A stretch of DNA of 64,000 nucleotides from the NCBI GenBank assembly GCA_944391625.1, contig CALXUG010000009.1, positions 1 through 64,000 on the forward strand, in the 5' to 3' direction. The translations under genes and the position numbers were made by a program. Under the pieces are notes generated by a model. The model worked only from the letters and a program-made list of their open reading frames with translations. It ran no database searches and had not been told where the DNA came from. Shown here piece after piece: positions 9,554 through 17,385 of this stretch. Source of the stretch: an uncultured Clostridia bacterium (GTDB lineage Bacteria; Bacillota; Peptococcia; Peptococcales; Peptococcaceae). Positions within the stretch are counted from its first letter, which is position 1. Each line of letters starts with the position of its first letter.

Positions 9554-10510
9554 ATGCGATTGACACAAGTCCGACAAATATTAGAAATTGAAAAATGCAC
9601 CTCTATTTCTCAGGCTGCGCGCAATCTGTTTGTTTCCCAACCAGCGCTTAGTGCAGTATTGAATGAATTTGAAGCAGAAGTAGGCGTACAGCTTTTTACA
9701 CGCACCAATTCTGGTATTTATCCCACAGAGGATGGCGTGGAAATTTTAACAGCAATGAAAAATATCATGAAGGAAGTCACTTTTATTGAAAATTATGCTG
9801 CGCAAGTAGAAACATTAACTGGCACCATCACCATGGTTCTGGGACCGTCTCACGATTTTCTCAAATCAGAGATTGTATTTCGTTTCCGTAGCTTGTTTCC
9901 TAACGCATCTTTAAAATTTTTGCAAGAAGACAGCAATAATATTCATACGAAAATTTCCAGAGGATTTCTAGATTTTGCCCTTATTTCTCTTGATTTGGAC
10001 TCTGCTGTTTCTAATTCCACTGACACCTTGCAAAAGTTGAACACAGCAATTATCCCTTTAAATACTTGCCATCCTTATGCAGTGCTGTCCTCCATACATC
10101 CTCTTTGTCAACTGCATACCATCCATTTATCTGATGTGTGTAGTGAACAGCTATTTTTAGGAGAACAATATCATTTAGAAGATTTGCTGCAAGTAACGAC
10201 TTTCAGCAAAATGCCCTTAGTAAAATTGGATTGGACTACCGTACAGAGCCTATTGGATCAAAATTTTGGCATTTTCTTGGACACATCCCCTCTAACCTTA
10301 GCCCAATATCAAGATTTATTGCCGCCATCTTATCAGGTACGGCCATTTGTGTTCAATGGTGTAGCACAAACAGCACTGAAAACCGAATGGCCAGCCTATT
10401 TTATGCACAAAAAAGAATCACATAATAAATTGTACCAATGGTTCCAAAAAGAAATTCTGCAAATTTTGCAATCTCATCAGCTTGTTTTACAGGCAACACA
10501 TGAATCATAA
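9554..10510 (+). CDS. LysR-family transcriptional regulator (copy 1)
   Basis: This 318-residue protein has the N-terminal winged helix-turn-helix (residues 1-60, with SISQAARNLFVSQPALSAVL) and a C-terminal effector-binding domain. The N-terminal 80 residues are nearly the same as those of the regulator at 16236, so the two are paralogues. LysR proteins usually activate neighbouring genes on binding a small-molecule inducer and repress themselves. The ATG at 9554 follows AGAGAGGA. Operator site A lies upstream and site B between this gene and the DASS transporter downstream. The co-inducer is unknown. Confidence 0.93.
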   Translation: MRLTQVRQILEIEKCTSISQAARNLFVSQPALSAVLNEFEAEVGVQLFTRTNSGIYPTEDGVEILTAMKNIMKEVTFIENYAAQVETLTGTITMVLGPSHDFLKSEIVFRFRSLFPNASLKFLQEDSNNIHTKISRGFLDFALISLDLDSAVSNSTDTLQKLNTAIIPLNTCHPYAVLSSIHPLCQLHTIHLSDVCSEQLFLGEQYHLEDLLQVTTFSKMPLVKLDWTTVQSLLDQNFGIFLDTSPLTLAQYQDLLPPSYQVRPFVFNGVAQTALKTEWPAYFMHKKESHNKLYQWFQKEILQILQSHQLVLQATHES

Positions 10511-10522
10511 AACTAAAAAAGT

Positions 10523-10571
10523 AAGAAGGATACCGCTATAAGCAAAAACTTATAACTGTATCCTTCTTTTT
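10523..10571 (+). terminator. Terminator of lysR copy 1, containing operator site B
   Basis: AAGAAGGATAC (10523-10533) pairs with GTATCCTTCTT (10558-10568), followed by TTTTTATA. The top of the hairpin is the dyad TATAAG-N6-CTTATA (10537-10554), so one sequence serves as RNA terminator and DNA operator. Confidence 0.8.
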
Positions 10572-10604
10572 ATATTAGTTAAAAAATACATCATTTGTTA
10601 TAAT
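10537..10604 (+). promoter_or_regulatory. LysR-regulated promoter of DASS transporter 1 (site B)
   Basis: The dyad at 10537-10554 lies 44 bp upstream of TATAAT at 10599-10604, within GTTATAATAA, a 10-mer also present at the DASS 2 promoter. There is no good -35 box, as expected for an activator-dependent promoter. Confidence 0.8.
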
Positions 10605-10680
10605 AAAATCAATCTTTTTGGTTCGCATATGTTACATTAGTTTTATTAATTTTGTTTTTCGTTTTAGGAGGAATATCTTT

Positions 10681-12075
10681 ATGACAAATAAAATCAGCGC
10701 CAAAAATGCACTGCAGTGGATCATCTCTATCGGTATGCCTTTACTTATTTTACTCATCCCTGTAAATGAAACCTTCACTGCACAAATGCGTCTTTATTTA
10801 ATGCTCACATTAATTGGTATTTGTTTTTTTGCCTTTGGCAACGTAAAGCAAACTGTGGTATCTTTTGCTTTACCATGGGCTTATGTGTTAACCGGCGTGA
10901 CTACAGCAGATGTTGTATTTAGTCCCTGGGCTACTACCACCATCTGGATGTTTGTCGGTTCATTTTTCTTAATCAATGCCCTAACTCGCTGCGGTTTGTT
11001 GAACCGGATTGCTTACAAAACAATTGTTATCTTTGGCGGCACTTACCATGGCACTTTGCTGGGCTTAACCATCATTGGTATTATCATAGGTCTGGTTACC
11101 GGCGGCTGCGGCGCTGTACCAATGTTAGCCTTAGCCATGGGAATTTGCAAAGCATTAAATCTGGAAAAATTCTCAAAAGAAGCTACTGGTATTTTTCTGG
11201 TAGCCGCACTGGGCGGTTGTATTCCTGGTTATGTATTTTATAATGCAACTACCATTCTGATGATTAACATCGGCAGTTCTGTAGGTGCGCCAGGCACAAT
11301 TGGCTGGTTTGAACATTTCTTTTATGGACTTCCTGTATTACTGTACTTTTTTCTTTCCGTTTTGTTGGTTGCTTTTTTGTTTCCAGCTTCTAAAAAGACA
11401 AACGCTGCCGAAAACAGAATTCACTTTTCCGAACAACTGCGTACTTTGGGACCTATGCGTCCAACTGAAATAAAAGCAGTTATTATTATTGGCCTCATGC
11501 TGCTCTTTATGATGACTGCCACTATCACCAATATCGATGCCTTCTACGGGTTTATTATCTTCCCCTTATTGCTTTATTTGCCGGGAATTAACGTAGGAAC
11601 CGAGGATGATTTAAAGGCCATGGATTTTGGTTTTGTTCTGTTCGTAGCAGCCTGTCTGGGTATCGGCATGACTGGCAGCGCTTTGGGCTTTGGTGAACTG
11701 GTAGCCAATACCATTCTGCCATTGCTGCAAGATCAAGGGGTTTGGGTATTCAGCGGTGTTGTATGGTTGGTTTGTTTTGTAATGAATTTCCTACTGACTC
11801 CGTTTGCAATCTTTGCTTCTTTTTCTGCACCATTGGCTACACTGTCTATGCAGCTGGGAATTCATCCCTTTGCCACATACTTTTTCATGATAATCGGCGC
11901 TGACCAACTCATATTCCCATACGAGTGCGCCTTTTATCTAATTTTCTTCTCTTATGGTGTCATCCGGATGAAAGACTTTGTAAAGTATTTTTCCGCCAAA
12001 ATACTACTGAGCCTAGTTGCACTCTTTTTGATTGCATTACCATTCTACAAACTAATCGGATATCTGTATCTGTAA
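10681..12075 (+). CDS. DASS-family (SLC13-like) anion:sodium symporter 1
   Basis: This 464-residue protein has 11-12 hydrophobic segments and aligns by eye with the DASS transporter at 17386 throughout, sharing KALNLEKFSKE, GIFLVAA and the C-terminal (D)QLIFPYE and MKDFVKYF motifs. The family imports dicarboxylates, sulfate or related anions using Na+. The ATG at 10681 follows TAGGAGGA; a longer frame from 10618 lacks a ribosome binding site. Its promoter carries the shared LysR operator. Substrate is not readable; succinate-type dicarboxylates or aryl/inorganic sulfate are both possible given assT nearby. Confidence 0.85.
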   Translation: MTNKISAKNALQWIISIGMPLLILLIPVNETFTAQMRLYLMLTLIGICFFAFGNVKQTVVSFALPWAYVLTGVTTADVVFSPWATTTIWMFVGSFFLINALTRCGLLNRIAYKTIVIFGGTYHGTLLGLTIIGIIIGLVTGGCGAVPMLALAMGICKALNLEKFSKEATGIFLVAALGGCIPGYVFYNATTILMINIGSSVGAPGTIGWFEHFFYGLPVLLYFFLSVLLVAFLFPASKKTNAAENRIHFSEQLRTLGPMRPTEIKAVIIIGLMLLFMMTATITNIDAFYGFIIFPLLLYLPGINVGTEDDLKAMDFGFVLFVAACLGIGMTGSALGFGELVANTILPLLQDQGVWVFSGVVWLVCFVMNFLLTPFAIFASFSAPLATLSMQLGIHPFATYFFMIIGADQLIFPYECAFYLIFFSYGVIRMKDFVKYFSAKILLSLVALFLIALPFYKLIGYLYL

Positions 12076-12128
12076 TCAAACAATTAATCATTCTAACTTT
12101 TGAGAATGAGCCCCCCAATCAGATTTTT

Positions 12129-12160
12129 AGCAAGGCGGTTTTGATCGCCTTGCTATTTTT
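12129..12160 (+). terminator. Terminator of DASS transporter 1
   Basis: AGCAAGGCG (12129-12137) pairs with CGCCTTGCT (12146-12154) and is followed by ATTTTT. Confidence 0.85.
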
Positions 12161-12230
12161 ATACCGCTAAGAGGTTACGCCGATACCTCAGAACGTATTC
12201 GTTTCATTTTCTTTAATCCCTTTGTTATTT

Positions 12231-12644
12231 TTACTTCAACTGTTCCTGACATTCACTGCATTCTCTGTCGTGTATAGATATAATGCCACCACACTTCAAA
12301 CAAGTGTACATTTCTTTCTGTTTTTCCATAAACTTTATACAGCCATATTGACGGACAAATTCGCTATTTTTTATAAGGCTTGTCTGATATCGTTTATTGT
12401 AACTTTTCTCAAGATTTCTTACCAGCTTACATGGAAAATCCAAGCATTCAAAACAATAGGATAACCCTTTATTCCGAACACAATCTTTTAACTTACATTT
12501 GCGGCAGTGTTCCGGTTTTCCCAATTCACCATACAAACAACCAGCGCATGGTTTTTGGTGATAGCAATGTTTATAACAAACCAAGCAGTTCATCCCGCAA
12601 GGAGCAAACATTGCTGTATCAATATCGTCTTTTGGCATTTTCAT
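12231..12644 (-). CDS. DUF3795-type Cys-rich protein
   Basis: This 137-residue protein is rich in Cys pairs: CGMNCLVC, CAGC, CRKCKLKDC, CFECLDFPC and a C-terminal CxxC...CxxC zinc-ribbon-like end. This matches the DUF3795 group, whose function is unknown to me but which probably binds zinc or an iron-sulfur centre. GGTGGAG lies upstream of the ATG at 12644. It runs convergently towards the DASS 1 gene and stands alone; nothing links it to the LysR regulon. Confidence 0.7.
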   Translation of the reverse strand: MKMPKDDIDTAMFAPCGMNCLVCYKHCYHQKPCAGCLYGELGKPEHCRKCKLKDCVRNKGLSYCFECLDFPCKLVRNLEKSYNKRYQTSLIKNSEFVRQYGCIKFMEKQKEMYTCLKCGGIISIHDRECSECQEQLK

Positions 12645-12796
12645 TGTTTATCTCCACCTACCATCATAATCCTATTGCTTTTATTCTAACACAATTCAGA
12701 ATATGTGAAAACAAACTATTATTCATCCATAAGCATATTCCTTTATCCAGAGAAATAACTTCTATTGCCTTGACGAAACTGTTTGGTACGATAAGC

Positions 12797-12829
12797 AAAA
12801 GAGGCCGACACTGTTACAGTATCGACCTC
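12797..12829 (-). terminator. Terminator of the assT-MFS operon
   Basis: Reading leftward, GGAGGTCGATACTG pairs with CAGTGTCGGCCTC across a short loop (12801-12829, with two mismatches) and is followed by TTTTGCTT. It lies about 100 bp past the MFS stop. Confidence 0.65.
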
Positions 12830-12930
12830 CCTGCTGCTATCTTTTCAAATATCTTGTTTTGACAACTGCTATTCTGCGCAAACCGCAACAGCAATTATAT
12901 TTAAAGTTCCTGCTCAACTACCTTGTCCAA

Positions 12931-14130
12931 TTATTTGGCAAGCAAACGCGGTGCTGTTTCTTTCAACAGCAAAATGCCTACTGTAGCAAACAATGGCAAA
13001 AGCAGCAACAAATGCATAACCTGGGTTAAATCCAAAATTTGAATCAGGATTCCGGCCAAAACCGGCGCGATCATACCGCCAACGAATTCACCAGCAGCCG
13101 GTGAAAAAGAAGTGGCTGTTGCCAATAAAGAGCTGGGCACTGATTCACTGGGTACAACAGAATTCAAAATTGCCATAGCGCCGGATAAAAAATAGGATGC
13201 AGCAGCAATAGAGATTGTCAGACCAACTGGCGGCAAATCCAGCAGCATAAATGCCGCAAAGCACAATGTTCCTGCCAAACTTGAAATCAAAGCCGTTGTC
13301 TTTCGACCAATATAGTCCGATATGATTGGCGCTGTAAATTCTCCCAAAAAGCCCCCGATACCAAAACCGGCAAAAATTGCTCCTGCGGTAATGGTAGAAT
13401 AGGCATGATGTTCTATCAGATACAAAATTGTAAATGCTGCGGTTGTAAAATACCACATCATAATTAAGCAAGCCAATACTGTACTGATAACCACATTGCG
13501 ATAAGCAAACAATTCTGTAAAACGATGGGTATTTTCTTCCTTTGGACGTACTTCCAAATTACGGGGAATCCGCCGCCCAAATAAAAACAGGATTATCACC
13601 TCTACTACCAGCAGCGTTCCGATAATCATAAAACAGCTGCGCCACCCCAATATGGTACCCAGGCGTGTAAATACCAATGAGCCAATTGCTGAGCCAATCA
13701 GCGTAAAACTGGACATGGCCACACCGTAGAATAAACCTCTTTTTTGCGGATCGCTCTGCTCTGCCAAAAAGGACAGGCTGGTAGAACAGATAGATCCGCA
13801 GCCAAACCCTGCGACTGCAATTACAATATAAAAAAGCACGATATTTTGCAGCAATGCCAAGCCAAATAACGCAATAGCGCCAATTGCCAAGCAAGGCATC
13901 ATAACTTGAATCTGCCCGTATTTATCGCCTTTTTTTCCGCAGATAATAATAGATACGGTCCAGAAAAAGGCAATGGTTGCAGTTAAGTAACCATTATGTT
14001 CCGTACCCAACGAATACTCTATTGAGAAAAACGGGAATAAAAAGGCAACACAATTGTGTACCAAGCCGCTGATCCCCCATGCCATAGTCATTAGGCAAAG
14101 TGCCAGCCATTGATATGGATAGCGTTTCAT
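12931..14130 (-). CDS. MFS transporter linked to aryl-sulfate sulfotransferase
   Basis: This 399-residue, 12-helix major facilitator protein has the loop motif GKKGDKYGQ after helix 2 and a comparable IISDYIGRKTTAL loop in the second half. The start at 14130 (MKRYPYQW) is preferred over the in-frame ATG at 14154 because AGGGGAG is spaced properly only for the later one. The gene begins 30 bp after the assT stop on the same strand, so it is co-transcribed from the assT promoter (site C). It most likely moves the substrate or product of AssT, such as a sulfated or free phenol. This is inference from linkage. Confidence 0.82.
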   Translation of the reverse strand: MKRYPYQWLALCLMTMAWGISGLVHNCVAFLFPFFSIEYSLGTEHNGYLTATIAFFWTVSIIICGKKGDKYGQIQVMMPCLAIGAIALFGLALLQNIVLFYIVIAVAGFGCGSICSTSLSFLAEQSDPQKRGLFYGVAMSSFTLIGSAIGSLVFTRLGTILGWRSCFMIIGTLLVVEVIILFLFGRRIPRNLEVRPKEENTHRFTELFAYRNVVISTVLACLIMMWYFTTAAFTILYLIEHHAYSTITAGAIFAGFGIGGFLGEFTAPIISDYIGRKTTALISSLAGTLCFAAFMLLDLPPVGLTISIAAASYFLSGAMAILNSVVPSESVPSSLLATATSFSPAAGEFVGGMIAPVLAGILIQILDLTQVMHLLLLLPLFATVGILLLKETAPRLLAK

Positions 14131-14160
14131 GCATAATTCTCCCCTCTGTTCCACCGTCTC

Positions 14161-16074
14161 TTATGCTGTGATAACAACACCTGTCTGGTATACCACCGAC
14201 TGTTCTTCTTCTGTAACAAGGATCTGAACAGTGTATTGACCAGTTAATCCGGTTTTATTGATAAAAGTATCCACTTCACGGGTGTCTGCCTTCTGGAAGG
14301 TACCAACACACATGGCCTGGAATTCTTTTTTGGCAGTTTCTACCGGATAACGCAGTATTGTTCCGTCTTCTGCCAGCAACAGAATTTGTACCAGTGTATC
14401 TTCTTCAAAAATCCCCTGTACTGCCACACGGTCAATTTCTTCTTTGATCTGAATTTTATAAGCATCCGGCACCAGTTCTTCTGATTCCGCTGCTTTAATT
14501 TTCATTTTTGTAGTTGGTGTTGCTTTTAAAGAGCCCAGCAGCTCCCCTTTACCCAACTGTAAAGTTTCGTTGGCATAATATAATGGTAATTTTTCGGCAC
14601 GATAACAGTTCGCTGGTACTTGCAGTTCATAAACCAGTTGATCATTCAACAATTCACAGGTGATAGAATTAAATGTGTATTGATGACCATGGTTTGGCAC
14701 CATACATTTTTCTACTGCCAGACCTTCACAGGTAACACCGTCTTCATAGCCAATACCGCCGGAATGCACCATATAGTGGCCTTCTTCATAATATTCTACG
14801 TTACAGATATATGGGGAGAAAAATTCTGCGCCCCGTTCTTTCCCATACTGCCATACCTGTTCAATTTCCATTTTTTCAGTGTCAATTCTGTAGCGTACAC
14901 CGCGGGAGAAGTTGTCTGCATTCAGAATCCGTTTTTCTGGATTTTTGGAACGGAAATGACCGTTATCAAACAGCATAATGTCTCCGTCAGGCAGCACCAC
15001 GCAAGCGTGCTGTTCATACTGCCAATCAAAATTGGTCACATCGCCAACCGGTTTAAAGAAATATTTTTGCATATCTGCCGGCCAGCCTTCCGGATCACCC
15101 AAAATCCAGTTTAATTTACATTTTCCGGTTTCATCTAATTCATAATCAATGTTGATTACCGCATCCTGATGACGGCCGGATAAGATTAAACTGTTGGTGC
15201 GTTTATCGTACCATACTGCATTGTTATGGAACCAGTCGATTTCATCCTGACTGCCGGAGCCGGCAGTTGGATATTGCGGCAGCACATCTTTGTAATCCCA
15301 TTTTCTTAAAATTGCGCCTGTTTCTTTATCCAACAATACCAGAGTATCTTCTACTGTACCGGAACCTGCATCATAGGTTAACATTAAAATGTTGCCGTCT
15401 TCCATGTAAAATTGATCATGATGATAACCGCCAATCGGTCCGCGGTATTCTTTGTAGATTTTTCCACTGAAGGTCATTTCATATAAACCGGTTGTATAAT
15501 AGGGCATTTCTACCAAACGTTCGGTCCCCACCAGCAGATGACCGTTTGGCATCCGTTTCAGATCAAAGTTGAAGTTTACATTGGCGTACCAGCGAATATC
15601 TCCTTTATAGTCGTATCCTACTGGCATAGAGTCCATAGCTGTAGTCAAAAACATGATATTATTACCCATATATTCAGCTGTTGTTTTGATGCTGGTAGCT
15701 TGATGGGCATCGGCAATGGCTGGTTCTGTCTGAATGGTCACAACCTGTTTTTGTCCGGTTGCTGCTGTCACAACAACTTTATTATCATAACCGGCATACA
15801 AACCATAAATCGGTAAAATATGTTCTTTTTCGGCAGGGAAAGTATGGCTGATATTGCCGGCTTCTTCTTTTCCTAATACAGTAACGGTAATTTCTGTAGC
15901 AACTGGTGTGCGGAATAACAGCACTGCCGTTAATGGACAGTAACTATAAGGATTCAATTTTACCAACGGATTCTGCAAAGTATAATTGCCTGCGGCAAAT
16001 TCCTGCAAAAATGCCTGTTCAGCGGCATACTGCTTGTCAATGATATGAGATACATTTTCATATTGAATAGTCAT
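14161..16074 (-). CDS. assT: Aryl-sulfate sulfotransferase (AssT family), apparently cytosolic
   Basis: AssT enzymes transfer the sulfuryl group from an aryl sulfate to another phenol through a sulfo-histidine intermediate, without PAPS. The 637-residue protein shows the beta-propeller Arylsulfotrans pattern and residues matching the known active site of uropathogenic E. coli AssT: YHHD (His218/219), WFHNN (His283, Asn285), SGR (Arg301) and EQH (His356). The 73-residue offset is identical for three of them. There is no signal peptide and no linked dsbA/dsbB-like genes, unlike the periplasmic enterobacterial enzyme. The ATG at 16074 has AGAGG 9 bp upstream; the ATG at 16083 abuts it. It faces lysR copy 2. 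Confidence 0.88.
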   Translation of the reverse strand: MTIQYENVSHIIDKQYAAEQAFLQEFAAGNYTLQNPLVKLNPYSYCPLTAVLLFRTPVATEITVTVLGKEEAGNISHTFPAEKEHILPIYGLYAGYDNKVVVTAATGQKQVVTIQTEPAIADAHQATSIKTTAEYMGNNIMFLTTAMDSMPVGYDYKGDIRWYANVNFNFDLKRMPNGHLLVGTERLVEMPYYTTGLYEMTFSGKIYKEYRGPIGGYHHDQFYMEDGNILMLTYDAGSGTVEDTLVLLDKETGAILRKWDYKDVLPQYPTAGSGSQDEIDWFHNNAVWYDKRTNSLILSGRHQDAVINIDYELDETGKCKLNWILGDPEGWPADMQKYFFKPVGDVTNFDWQYEQHACVVLPDGDIMLFDNGHFRSKNPEKRILNADNFSRGVRYRIDTEKMEIEQVWQYGKERGAEFFSPYICNVEYYEEGHYMVHSGGIGYEDGVTCEGLAVEKCMVPNHGHQYTFNSITCELLNDQLVYELQVPANCYRAEKLPLYYANETLQLGKGELLGSLKATPTTKMKIKAAESEELVPDAYKIQIKEEIDRVAVQGIFEEDTLVQILLLAEDGTILRYPVETAKKEFQAMCVGTFQKADTREVDTFINKTGLTGQYTVQILVTEEEQSVVYQTGVVITA

Positions 16075-16138
16075 AATAAACATCCTCTTTTCTGTTATTG
16101 AAATTTGATTTTATTTGATTTTCATTCCGTTTAAATCC

Positions 16139-16206
16139 ATTGTAACAAAACCTGCTTGATTTTAATAATCTGCATTTACTGATATTGTCATAACGAAATA
16201 CTTATA
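16139..16206 (-). promoter_or_regulatory. assT promoter with degenerate LysR operator (site C)
   Basis: Read leftward, TATAAG-TATTTC-GTTATG (16206-16189) matches the site D dyad at 14 of 18 positions. It lies exactly 44 bp from TACAAT (16144-16139), the same spacing as the other three sites. It lies in the lysR2/assT divergent region. Confidence 0.72.
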
Positions 16207-16213
16207 GTAAACT
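16185..16213 (+). promoter_or_regulatory. Promoter of lysR copy 2
   Basis: TTGTCA (16185-16190), a 17-bp spacer and TAAACT (16208-16213). It overlaps operator site C, which fits autorepression. A TATAGT-AA-ACTATA dyad (16203-16216) overlaps the -10. Confidence 0.5.
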
Positions 16214-16235
16214 ATATACTAAGGAGGGATCGCCG

Positions 16236-17231
16236 ATGCGACTGACACAAATTCAGCAAATTTTAGAGATCGAAAAATGCACATCCATTTCACAGGCCGC
16301 CCGCAATTTATTTATTTCCCAACCTGCCTTGAGCGCTGCATTAAACGAAGTGGAACTGGAAATTGGCGTACAGATTTTTACCCGCACCAAGCAGGGCATT
16401 CGGCCCACCCAGGACGGTCTGCGGATTTTAAATGCCATGAAAAATATTGCCAACGAAATCAATTATATTGAAACTTATTCCGCTCAGCTGGAGGATTTAA
16501 CCGGCTCAGTTACGTTTATGCTGGGCGCTTCTTATGAATTTTTATATTGCGAGTTAATTCAACGGTTCAAAGAAAACTTTCCCAAAGCGAATATTCGTTT
16601 TATCACCACCTTTGAACCAAATGTACAAGATAAAATCTCCAGAGATTTAATTGATTTTGCTATTATGCCTGTCTATATGACAACAGTTCATGGAGATTCT
16701 ATTTATGTTTCCGATGTACAACAGATTGCAGCCAACAAAAATGTCACTATCCAACCTTTAAATTTTTGCCATTCTTATGCAGTCATCAATCGGCAACATA
16801 CATTATGTAAAGAATACGCAGGAGAAACCACCATTGCGTTGTCACGGCTGTTGACCGAACAGTTGATTTTGGGCCGCCAGCACAAAGACGATTATGAATT
16901 GTTTTTAAAACATTGCCCGATGAACAAATTTCCTATTGTTGGTATTGATCGCAGCACCATTCATGAACTATTGGAACGGAATTATGCTATTTTTTTAGAT
17001 GCCACGCCGTTGGATTTACAGCAATACCAACAATATTATCCCCAGTATCAGATCTTTTCCATCCATAATGATATTGCCGGCCTGCCCCTTTCTACATTAG
17101 AATGGGCCACATTTTTTATCTATAAAAAGAACTCTGCCCGCAAACTGCAGCAATTTTATGCCAGAGAGGTTTTGGAACTATTAAAGCAGCATCAATTATT
17201 GAACGAAGATTGGGGAAACGACAAAAATTGA
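16236..17231 (+). CDS. LysR-family transcriptional regulator (copy 2)
   Basis: This 331-residue paralogue of the 9554 regulator has an almost identical helix-turn-helix (SISQAARNLFISQPALSAAL) but a more diverged effector domain, so the two may respond to different inducers while reading the same operator. The ATG at 16236 follows AAGGAGGG. It is divergent from assT and lies upstream of DASS transporter 2, with shared dyads on both sides (sites C and D), the classical LysR arrangement. Confidence 0.94.
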   Translation: MRLTQIQQILEIEKCTSISQAARNLFISQPALSAALNEVELEIGVQIFTRTKQGIRPTQDGLRILNAMKNIANEINYIETYSAQLEDLTGSVTFMLGASYEFLYCELIQRFKENFPKANIRFITTFEPNVQDKISRDLIDFAIMPVYMTTVHGDSIYVSDVQQIAANKNVTIQPLNFCHSYAVINRQHTLCKEYAGETTIALSRLLTEQLILGRQHKDDYELFLKHCPMNKFPIVGIDRSTIHELLERNYAIFLDATPLDLQQYQQYYPQYQIFSIHNDIAGLPLSTLEWATFFIYKKNSARKLQQFYAREVLELLKQHQLLNEDWGNDKN

Positions 17232-17241
17232 CACCAAAGCA

Positions 17242-17291
17242 AAAAGAGGATATAAATATAAGTATTTTCTTATATCAATATCCTCTTTTTT
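17242..17291 (+). terminator. Terminator of lysR copy 2, containing operator site D
   Basis: AAAAGAGGATAT (17242-17253) pairs over 12 bp with ATATCCTCTTTT (17278-17289), then TT. The hairpin top is TATAAG-N6-CTTATA, the same design as after lysR copy 1. Confidence 0.8.
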
Positions 17292-17324
17292 GTATTTCCC
17301 ATTATTTTATTGTATCGTTATAAT
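17257..17324 (+). promoter_or_regulatory. LysR-regulated promoter of DASS transporter 2 (site D)
   Basis: Dyad TATAAG-TATTTT-CTTATA at 17257-17274, a 44-bp gap, then TATAAT at 17319-17324 within GTTATAATAA. No recognisable -35 box. Confidence 0.8.
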
Positions 17325-17385
17325 AAGTATATGGTTTTTATTCCGTATTCAATTTATTTATCTATTTTAACAAGGAGGTCTTTTT

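Noticed and set aside
14620-15114. A long open frame antisense to assT.
   Set aside because: It is a shadow of assT coding with no start signal.
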